Shown here: one piece after another, positions 6,227 through 10,518 of the stretch
Position numbering within the stretch: position 1 is the stretch's first letter
Layout: each line of letters opens with the position of its first letter
DNA from: CAYFMH01 sp964344165
GTDB lineage: Bacteria > Patescibacteriota > Gracilibacteria > UBA4473
Length of the DNA: 10,518 nucleotides
NCBI GenBank assembly: GCA_964344165.1
Contig: CAYFMH010000060.1
Span: 1-10,518 of the forward strand
Reading direction: 5' to 3'
Notes under the pieces: generated by a model
Told to the model about the DNA's origin: nothing
Database searches by the model: none
Seen by the model: only the letters and a program-made list of their open reading frames with translations
Position numbers and translations under genes: made by a program

Positions 6227-6255
6227 ATTATGTAATAATGATTCAGAAAAAGCAA
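6227..6255 (-). promoter_or_regulatory. Candidate promoter of the thioredoxin-CcdA gene (near-leaderless)
   Basis: On the minus strand, TTGCTT (6255-6250), 17 nt and CATAAT (6232-6227) form a plausible sigma70 promoter. The start would be at about 6220, only some 4 nt before the ATG at 6216, so the mRNA would be nearly leaderless. This fits the lack of a ribosome site and supports 6216 over the upstream TTG. Confidence 0.4.
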
Positions 6256-6264
6256 AACAAAACA

Positions 6265-6299
6265 CAGATTGATCGCTGATTACGCAGATTTCACTGATT
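6265..6299. repeat. Four short imperfect repeats (CWGATT units) in the divergent spacer
   Basis: CAGATT (6265), CTGATT (6276), CAGATT (6285) and CTGATT (6294) follow one another at 11, 9 and 9 bp. They lie between the divergent thioredoxin-CcdA and ftsE genes. They look like a short degenerate spacer repeat, but could be a ladder of protein sites at about one helical turn. Confidence 0.45.
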
Positions 6300-6300
6300 A

Positions 6301-6312
6301 AAATGCAGAAGT
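6301..6312 (+). repeat. 12-bp repeat AAATGCAGAAGT, copy upstream of ftsE
   Basis: This 12-mer lies 14 nt before the ftsE ATG. An identical copy starts at the ftsE stop codon (7021-7032), and an inverted partial copy (TTCTGCATT) lies at 7064-7072. A possible -10 (TAAAAT, 6299-6304) overlaps it, but I see no matching -35. Confidence 0.5.
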
Positions 6313-6326
6313 TTAACCACTTTTAG

Positions 6327-7022
6327 ATGCTCAAGTTTGAAAAGGTGTCGTTGTCGATTGGAAAAAATGAGATTCTCCGGGATCTGAGTTTCGAGGTGAC
6401 GCCAGGAGAGATGGTGGCGGTGCTGGGAGCTTCTGGGGCAGGAAAATCGTCGGTGTTTAAGCTCCTCACCGGAGAGAAGCGCCCGACGATTGGGTCAATC
6501 AAATTGGATCAGTTTCCACTTGAAAATGTGTCTCGATCGGGGCTCCAAAAATATCGACGGCAGATTGGAGTGGTGTTTCAAGATTTTCGACTTCTCAAAG
6601 GAAAAACGGTCTATGAAAATGTGGCTTTTGCATTGGAGGTTTGTGGATTGGAAGACGTAGTTCAGTACAAGGTCCCAGAGCTTCTGAGTCTCGTCGGGTT
6701 ATCTGAAAAAATGCATCACTTCCCCAAAGAATTATCTGGAGGAGAAATTCAGAGGGTGTCGATTGCACGTGCGCTGGTGCATGATCCCAAACTTCTTATT
6801 GCTGATGAGGCGACTGGAAACCTTGATCCTAAAAGTTCTCGGGAAGTGGCGGAGGTTTTTGAAAAGCTAAATAAAGAAAAAGATATTACGATTCTTTTTG
6901 CGACGCATGATCCGGTCATGATCCGGCGGCTATCACCTCGGGTGATTCGGCTCGAAGATGGGAAGGTTTTGTTCGATAAAAAAGGAGGGACGCCGGAGGA
7001 GCTTTTTGAGGGAATTTTATAA
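6327..7022 (+). CDS. ftsE: Cell division ATP-binding protein FtsE
   Basis: This 231-residue ABC ATPase is full length for FtsE. The Walker A motif GASGAGKSS is at 34-42, the Q-loop region VVFQDFRLL at 82-90 (the VFQDF-LL form is typical of FtsE), the signature LSGGE at 136-140, Walker B LLIADE at 156-161 and the switch His194 in ATHD. In the family, FtsE pairs with the membrane protein FtsX at the inner face of the membrane to control peptidoglycan hydrolases at the division site. Odd points: no ftsX follows (the downstream gene is convergent and unrelated), and the usual ADEPTGNLD reads ADEATGNLD here (Ala162). An in-frame TAG sits directly before the ATG, so the start is firm. There is no ribosome site. 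A related MacB/LolD-type transporter ATPase is the main alternative, but the FQDFRLL stretch favours FtsE. Confidence 0.86.
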   Translation: MLKFEKVSLSIGKNEILRDLSFEVTPGEMVAVLGASGAGKSSVFKLLTGEKRPTIGSIKLDQFPLENVSRSGLQKYRRQIGVVFQDFRLLKGKTVYENVAFALEVCGLEDVVQYKVPELLSLVGLSEKMHHFPKELSGGEIQRVSIARALVHDPKLLIADEATGNLDPKSSREVAEVFEKLNKEKDITILFATHDPVMIRRLSPRVIRLEDGKVLFDKKGGTPEELFEGIL

Positions 7023-7032
7023 ATGCAGAAGT
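7021..7032 (+). repeat. 12-bp repeat AAATGCAGAAGT, copy at the ftsE stop
   Basis: Identical to 6301-6312, it begins on the second base of the ftsE TAA stop, so the two copies bracket the gene. The pair could mark the ends of an inserted or exchanged segment, or simply be members of a spacer repeat family. Confidence 0.5.
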
Positions 7033-7041
7033 AAGAAGGAA

Positions 7042-7073
7042 GAATGTAGAATTGATTTTCAAGTTCTGCATTC
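7042..7073. repeat. Intergenic hairpin between convergent genes
   Basis: GAATGTAGAA (7042-7051) pairs with TTCTGCATTC (7064-7073) over 10 pairs, one of them G-U. TTGA/TCAA (7052-7055 with 7059-7062) extends the stem past one bulged G to a TTT loop. It contains the AATGCAGAA repeat core, lies between ftsE and the FecR-type gene, and has no T-run directly after it. It may stabilise a 3' end or be a repeat remnant. Confidence 0.5.
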
Positions 7074-7082
7074 CGAATTCAT

Positions 7083-7109
7083 CATTCTAAAATTCCTAGA
7101 ATGTTTTTT
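7083..7109 (+). terminator. Weak intrinsic terminator candidate for ftsE
   Basis: CATTCTA (7083-7089) pairs with TAGAATG (7097-7103) around a 7-nt loop and is followed by T6 (7104-7109). Only two stem pairs are G-C, so it is weak. It overlaps the 3' end of the convergent FecR-type gene. Confidence 0.35.
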
Positions 7110-8454
7110 GTAACTTTTCTTCCAAGATTCCGGCTACATCTGGAGCAAAAAGATTCATAGATTGGCCGAGGAATTCTCGAGCGAGCTGAGTTTTTGGTAG
7201 TTTTTCAACCTCCGCATTGAGGACGGTGAGCTGATCGATTCGGAGTTCTTCGTTTTGCACTTTTCGGAGGAAAGCGATGATGTATTTGTTTAGGAGTACT
7301 TCCTGTCCGACTTGTTGTTCTTCTTTTCCGAGGGCAAAGAGTTGTTTGAGAAGAACATATCGATCAAAACTTTCGACTCCCGTATCGGTTGGAGCAAAAG
7401 CGATCTGGTCAGTGGATTGATCGACAATTACAAAAAGATTTTCGATTCCGGCGATTTCTTGGAGGAGTTCTTCGTCTTGTGTTTTGGTTTTGACCAGGGC
7501 GAGGATGTCAGAATTTTTGATACTGGCCAGGTTTCTTCGTTTTGTGATCTCGAGATTACGAGCCGTGTAGAGAACCTGAGCGATCGATCGAAAAGTTTTT
7601 TGAGCCGATACAATATCTTTTTTTGCGGCGGAGTCTTTCCCAACCAAGAGTTGATCCACTCCGGTGAGGAGTTTGGATCGGGAGATAACCAGTTTTGCTC
7701 GGATAGCTCGAAGTTGAGCTTTTGACAGCAAAAGATCATCCGGGATCTCGTCGTGTCCAGCGAGGACGGTATCGGTGCGGAGTGTTAGTTTGTCCCCGGC
7801 ATTGAGGACGGCTTTTCGGTTGTTGAGGTCAAAAACATGAACCCAGTTTTTTTCAGGAGTGATCTCTGTCTCCCCACTACCAGAGACGTTCACGAGAAAT
7901 TCAGCGCCTGGGGCACTCTCGACCACGCCTCGTTCGGTCGCGATTTCTGCTCCTCGGAAGGCGGTATTTTTGAGTTCTCCTTTTTCGAGGAAAATTGTTT
8001 TGTCATCTACGACCTGAAAAGAAGTTCTTGTTCTGGCCGTAGAAACCATTTGATTTGGGAGTGTAACTTTGGCTTCCGCATTGTTTCCGACTCGGACGAG
8101 GTCTCCCACTTGGAGATCCATTTCTTCTTTGACTAGGATAGTTTTTCCTTCTCGGACGATCTCGACAGGGCCAAATTTTGGTAAAATTTTCCCGGCATAG
8201 ATGTCTTCAGAAAGGTTGGAGAGCATCCAAAAAACTCCAATACTCGCGAGAGCGACAGCGGTAGTGAGTTGTTTCCGAGAATTTAAAACCCTACGCAAAA
8301 ATATTTCCAAAAAGGAAGGAAGAGGGGTTTTATTTTTTTCTTGGACAAAAGCACTTAAGATGTGTTGTCGAGTTTCAGTAGATGGTTTGAATTCAGTTTT
8401 TGTTGTTTGATGAAAAAACTTGGTCAAACGTTTTTCTAAGTCTCCAAAATCCAT
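7096..8454 (-). CDS. Membrane-anchored FecR-domain protein (anti-sigma-like), otherwise uncharacterised
   Basis: This is a 452-residue protein. Residues 1-60 are a charged, probably cytoplasmic region, and one membrane helix follows at about 62-79 (after KQ: LTTAVALASIGVFWML). From about 93 to 232 there is a FecR-like beta domain, shown by VREGKTILVKEEMDLQVGDL, the VTLPNQ strand, and repeated EKGELKNT / ERGVVESAPGAEF strands. Residues 240-452 are helical, charged and Gln/Leu-rich, with no motif I know. In the family, FecR-type proteins relay an outside signal to an ECF sigma factor. Here no sigma gene is adjacent: upstream is mnmA, so the role is inferred from the domain alone. A possible ECF-type promoter lies just upstream. 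The stop is TAG, the only one among the intact genes. No ribosome site precedes the ATG. Confidence 0.7.
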   Translation of the reverse strand: MDFGDLEKRLTKFFHQTTKTEFKPSTETRQHILSAFVQEKNKTPLPSFLEIFLRRVLNSRKQLTTAVALASIGVFWMLSNLSEDIYAGKILPKFGPVEIVREGKTILVKEEMDLQVGDLVRVGNNAEAKVTLPNQMVSTARTRTSFQVVDDKTIFLEKGELKNTAFRGAEIATERGVVESAPGAEFLVNVSGSGETEITPEKNWVHVFDLNNRKAVLNAGDKLTLRTDTVLAGHDEIPDDLLLSKAQLRAIRAKLVISRSKLLTGVDQLLVGKDSAAKKDIVSAQKTFRSIAQVLYTARNLEITKRRNLASIKNSDILALVKTKTQDEELLQEIAGIENLFVIVDQSTDQIAFAPTDTGVESFDRYVLLKQLFALGKEEQQVGQEVLLNKYIIAFLRKVQNEELRIDQLTVLNAEVEKLPKTQLAREFLGQSMNLFAPDVAGILEEKLQKTF

Positions 8455-8475
8455 TTATAAACTTTGTTACACCCG

Positions 8476-8504
8476 TATAAACGAAAGAACGGCCGTTTTG
8501 TTAC
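8476..8504 (-). promoter_or_regulatory. Possible ECF-sigma-type promoter of the FecR-domain gene, with internal palindrome
   Basis: On the minus strand, GTAAC (8504-8500), 16 nt and CGTTTATA (8483-8476) resemble the GnAAC / CGT layout of ECF promoters. The transcript would start about 15 nt before the ATG at 8454. The spacer holds a perfect palindrome AACGGCCGTT (8488-8497), and GTAACAAA recurs 34 bp downstream (8470-8463). No good sigma70 elements are visible here. This was judged by eye from a loose consensus. Confidence 0.3.
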
Positions 8505-8524
8505 AAAAAATTGTGATAAAAAAC

Positions 8525-9589
8525 TCATTGAATTTCACCGCCGCCGAGACAGACATCCCCTTGATAAAACACCACCGATTGTCCCGGGGTGATGGCTCGC
8601 TGGGGCACCGAAAAATAAACGGATCCGTTGGTTTCATCTTTTAATCGCACTAGGCAAGACTGAGAGCTCTGTCGATAGCGGATTCTCGCTTCACAAAAAA
8701 TTTCATCCCCTTCTGGTTTTGCCCCCATCCAGTTGATTTTTTTGACCTGCAGCACGGGGACAAAGAGTAATTTCTCATCCTGGCTGACGATGAGTTGGTT
8801 TTTTTTTAGGTTTTTTCCGATCACAAACCAGGGGGATTCTGCCGCTCCTTTTACTCCTCCGATGCCGAGTTTCCTCTGACCAATCGTATAAAAACTTAAT
8901 CCCGTGTGCTGCCCTATCTCTTTGCCTTCTGGAGTTATCATTGGGCCTGGGGATTGAGCGATATAATTTTCGAGGAACTGAGCATAGTTTCGCTCTCCGA
9001 TGAAGCAGATCCCCGTGGAATCTTTTTTGTCAGCGTTTTTAAAGCCATGTTTTTGCGCTATTGCTCGTACTTCTGATTTGGTCAGATCTTCGAGCGGAAA
9101 AATCACTTGAGCGAGTTGGTCTTGATCCAGCGCATGGAGGAAATAGGTCTGATCTTTATTTTTATCTTTTGGAACGTGCAGTTCGTGTTTTTGGGTTTCT
9201 TCGTTCCAGGACTTTTTGGCGTAGTGGCCCGTGGCGATGAAGTCAGCCTTCAATTTTTTCGCTTGCTCGAGAAAAGCGCCAAATTTGATAAATTTATTGC
9301 AGAGGATGTCTGGATTGGGGGTGCGTCCGGCTTTGTTTTCTGCCAAAAAATACTCAAAAACATCCTGCCAATATTCGCGTGAAAAATTAAAGCTATAAAA
9401 AGGAATGCCTAATTTTTCAGCGACAGATCTGGCATCGAGCGCTTCTTTTTCGGCTGGGCAGGGGCCATCAGATTCTTCCCAGTTTTTCATAAAAATACCG
9501 ATCACTTCATATTCCTGCTCTTGTAATAGCTTGGCAGAAACCGAAGAATCTACGCCCCCCGAGAGACCAACGATGACCCGCTTTTTCAT
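8525..9589 (-). CDS. mnmA: tRNA-specific 2-thiouridylase MnmA
   Basis: This 354-residue cytoplasmic enzyme adds sulfur to C2 of wobble uridine 34 in Lys, Glu and Gln tRNAs, using ATP and a relayed persulfide. The PP-loop SGGVDSS is at 10-16. The catalytic cysteines are Cys97 (in NPDILCNK) and Cys195 (in STGICFIGER). The tRNA and ATP contacts GHYAK (121-125) and KDQTYFL (145-151) and the C-terminal beta-barrel ending CLGGGEIQ are all present, so the protein is complete. It ends in TGA, showing that TGA is a stop here. It is transcribed away from trpR and lies 70 nt upstream of the FecR-type gene on the same strand, but that gene seems to have its own promoter. There is no ribosome site; a weak promoter places the transcript start at the ATG itself. 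Confidence 0.96.
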   Translation of the reverse strand: MKKRVIVGLSGGVDSSVSAKLLQEQEYEVIGIFMKNWEESDGPCPAEKEALDARSVAEKLGIPFYSFNFSREYWQDVFEYFLAENKAGRTPNPDILCNKFIKFGAFLEQAKKLKADFIATGHYAKKSWNEETQKHELHVPKDKNKDQTYFLHALDQDQLAQVIFPLEDLTKSEVRAIAQKHGFKNADKKDSTGICFIGERNYAQFLENYIAQSPGPMITPEGKEIGQHTGLSFYTIGQRKLGIGGVKGAAESPWFVIGKNLKKNQLIVSQDEKLLFVPVLQVKKINWMGAKPEGDEIFCEARIRYRQSSQSCLVRLKDETNGSVYFSVPQRAITPGQSVVFYQGDVCLGGGEIQ

Positions 9590-9596
9590 TGGATTT

Positions 9597-9625
9597 TACA
9601 TACCAAGAAAGGAGCTAAAAAGCAA
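9597..9625 (-). promoter_or_regulatory. Candidate leaderless promoter of mnmA
   Basis: On the minus strand, TTGCTT (9625-9620), 17 nt and TATGTA (9602-9597, preceded by TGG as in an extended -10) would start the transcript at about 9590, next to the ATG at 9589. It has the same -35 hexamer and spacing as the candidate at 6227-6255. The -10 match is poor. Confidence 0.3.
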
Positions 9626-9699
9626 CTAAAAGCCCATAAAATCACCGAATTAACCCTAAATTTAGAGAGTTTAAAAAATAAGAAGCTTTCGTTTTTCCT

Positions 9700-9727
9700 T
9701 TGACTTTCTTTTTTGTATGGCTATATG
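9700..9727 (+). promoter_or_regulatory. Promoter of the trpR-trpE unit
   Basis: TTGACT (9700-9705), 16 nt and TATATG (9722-9727) form a reasonable sigma70 promoter with an expected start at about 9734. The trp operator begins on the last base of the -10 and covers the start site, the classic position for repression. Confidence 0.6.
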
Positions 9728-9744
9728 TACTAGTGTACTGATAC
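9727..9744 (+). promoter_or_regulatory. trp operator (TrpR binding site)
   Basis: GTACTAGT-GT-ACTGATAC matches the E. coli trp operator GTACTAGT-TA-ACTAGTAC at all 8 bases of the left arm and 6 of 8 of the right arm, with the same spacing. The arms extend to TGTACTAGT and ACTGATACA, which are imperfect inverted repeats (7 of 9). It overlaps the -10 and start site of the gene for a TrpR homologue, so autorepression by tryptophan-bound TrpR is the direct reading. Confidence 0.72.
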
Positions 9745-9757
9745 ATAATTTTAAACC

Positions 9758-10036
9758 ATGTCCGACAAAGACAAAAAATACCTCCGAGAGCTGGCCGAAG
9801 CGCTGGTACAAATCAATGATGCTAAATTAGCTGAAGATTTCCTCAGCAACATCCTTACGCCCCCAGAAAAAGAAGAAATCGCCCGACGTCTCCAAATCGT
9901 AAAAATGCTGATGAAAGGTGTGCCTCAGAGAGAAGTAGCAGAAAAATTAGGTGTCAGTGTAGGCACGGTCAGTCGCGGAGCGAGGGAGCTGAAGTATGGA
10001 GCGAAGGGGTTTGAAAAAATTCTTAGTAATGATTAA
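9758..10036 (+). CDS. trpR: Trp operon repressor TrpR
   Basis: This is a 92-residue all-helical repressor, slightly shorter than E. coli TrpR at the N-terminus. It aligns through NILTPPEKEEIARRLQIV and the helix-turn-helix GVPQREVAEKLGVSVGTVSR. Against E. coli TrpR, the tryptophan-contacting Thr44, Arg54, Thr81, Arg84 and Gly85 appear as Thr34, Arg44, Thr70, Arg73 and Gly74. Ser88 is replaced by Glu77, and one residue is missing in the turn before the helix-turn-helix. It would bind operator DNA when loaded with tryptophan. The YerC/YecD branch of the superfamily is the main alternative, but the trp operator in its promoter and trpE directly downstream favour true TrpR. The ATG has no ribosome site; the expected leader is about 24 nt. 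The next gene, trpE, is 109 nt away on the same strand. Confidence 0.85.
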   Translation: MSDKDKKYLRELAEALVQINDAKLAEDFLSNILTPPEKEEIARRLQIVKMLMKGVPQREVAEKLGVSVGTVSRGARELKYGAKGFEKILSND

Positions 10037-10053
10037 TGAACAGTTGGCGAGTA

Positions 10054-10126
10054 AATCTTCAATCTGGAATTAGGAATCTTCGATTAAATGAATTAATAAA
10101 ATTTCCATCACTGTAGATTGAAGATT
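10054..10126 (+). repeat. 12-bp perfect inverted repeat in the trpR-trpE spacer
   Basis: AATCTTCAATCT (10054-10065) is the exact reverse complement of AGATTGAAGATT (10115-10126), enclosing 49 nt. The left-arm start AATCTTC recurs at 10075-10081. The right side runs into ATTGAAAATT-type sequence resembling spacer repeats. There is no T-run, leader peptide or flanking target duplication, so neither attenuation nor a mobile element is supported. In RNA it would be a long-looped hairpin between the two genes. Confidence 0.55.
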
Positions 10127-10145
10127 GATAATTGAAAATTTTGAA

Positions 10146-10518
10146 ATGACAAAACATACAACACTTACTTTCGGATCATTAGCTTTGGTCGAGTCCAGAG
10201 CAGTCGTTCCCTACATGGATTCTGCCAAAATCTTCCAATCCCTCTACCAGGACTATGCTCACAAAATGCTCCTGGAATCCAAAGATGTCTCTCCGATCTA
10301 TGGACGGATGAGTTTGATCGGGGTTGCTCCGATTTTGCACCTGCAGGGGAAAAATGATCATTTTTGCGTAGAGAGTTTGAATGCACGTGGGAAAGTTTTT
10401 TTAGACGCTCTTCCTAAATCTGATTTTGAAGTAAATCTATCGGACGGAAAAGTCACTGGAACAATCAAAAAACAAACCAAAGACACCGAATCCAAAGACT
10501 ACGCCCACAAAAAAAATG
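10146..10518 (+). CDS. trpE: Anthranilate synthase component I, N-terminal part (runs off the window)
   Basis: The frame is open from the ATG at 10146 to the right edge (124 codons). The N-terminal region carries MLLESKDVSPIYGRMSLIGV, in which LLES, then exactly ten residues, then Ser forms the LLES-X10-S tryptophan feedback site described for TrpE. The next stretch, VAPILHLQGKNDHFCVESLN, aligns with the E. coli TrpE region beginning VDSALRITALGDTVTIQAL. The chorismate-binding catalytic domain lies beyond the window. With glutamine amidotransferase TrpG, the enzyme would convert chorismate to anthranilate, the first step of tryptophan synthesis. The site argues for TrpE rather than the folate enzyme PabB, though PabB can keep related residues. 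There is no ribosome site. It is probably co-transcribed with trpR from the operator-bearing promoter. Confidence 0.85.
   Translation, partial: MTKHTTLTFGSLALVESRAVVPYMDSAKIFQSLYQDYAHKMLLESKDVSPIYGRMSLIGVAPILHLQGKNDHFCVESLNARGKVFLDALPKSDFEVNLSDGKVTGTIKKQTKDTESKDYAHKKN

Noticed and set aside
6216..6255. TTG at 6255 as the start of the thioredoxin-CcdA protein.
   Set aside because: It would precede the signal peptide with 13 unlikely residues and lie within the predicted -35. The ATG at 6216 fits better.
474..8527. Possible TGA=Gly recoding (as in Gracilibacteria/Absconditabacteria).
   Set aside because: Conserved frames contain no internal TGA, and mnmA and the histidine kinase end naturally at TGA (the kinase has TAA directly after).
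10054..10126. Miniature mobile element or trp attenuator in the trpR-trpE spacer.
   Set aside because: No target-site duplication, no transposase-like ends, no Trp-rich leader peptide and no T-run.
1..10518. tRNA or rRNA genes and CRISPR arrays.
   Set aside because: No cloverleaf, rRNA motif or regularly spaced repeat array was found by eye.

Overview
The window reads as a stretch of a small, AT-leaning bacterial genome. The most likely source is a Patescibacteria (CPR) lineage, perhaps Peregrinibacteria-like; this is inferred from gene content and style, not from a marker gene. Supporting points are: an RNase J with a lysine-rich N-terminal extension; a thioredoxin fused to a CcdA/DsbD-type membrane domain; a FecR-type membrane protein with no sigma factor beside it; a proteobacterial-style TrpR followed by trpE; starts that mostly lack Shine-Dalgarno sequences; and intergenic spacers made of short degenerate repeats. 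TGA ends at least two genes (the histidine kinase and mnmA) and does not interrupt the long conserved frames, so the TGA=Gly code of Gracilibacteria/Absconditabacteria is not indicated.

Layout, left to right. (1) The C-terminal part of a sensor histidine kinase (1-476, +). (2) A decayed reading frame (546-945, +) with one in-frame stop and two single-base slips. (3) A strong sigma70-type promoter (991-1019) starting a leader of about 340 nt with a 5'-terminal hairpin, a branched foldable element and an A/T-only inverted repeat, followed by rnj, the RNase J gene (1369-3324, +). (4) A second broken small frame (3317-3560, +) overlapping the end of rnj. (5) A minus-strand block: a Fur-family regulator (4496-4900) followed 36 nt downstream by rfbD (3602-4459), with a terminator just after rfbD. 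Upstream of the Fur-family gene are two copies of the dyad TGCAA-N5-TTGCA. (6) A minus-strand thioredoxin-CcdA fusion (5041-6216), divergent from ftsE (6327-7022, +). No ftsX follows ftsE, and copies of a 12-bp repeat bracket it. (7) Convergent to ftsE, a membrane-anchored FecR-domain protein (7096-8454, -), and upstream of it mnmA (8525-9589, -). (8) Divergent from mnmA, a TrpR repressor (9758-10036, +) whose promoter carries a near-perfect trp operator, and then trpE (10146 to the window end, +), whose visible N-terminus carries the tryptophan feedback motif LLES-X10-S.

Two themes are worth attention. The first is regulatory. The trp segment appears to be controlled at two levels: a TrpR-operator loop on transcription and feedback inhibition on TrpE. 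The Fur-family gene appears to sit behind its own pair of operators, of a type best known from the nickel regulator Nur. The second is RNA-level. The gene for a 5'-to-3' exonuclease appears to be transcribed with a long structured leader that begins with a hairpin, which could allow self-control. The two broken frames flanking the rnj region suggest ongoing local gene decay, although all four frameshifts are single-base losses in or beside base runs, so assembly error must be excluded.
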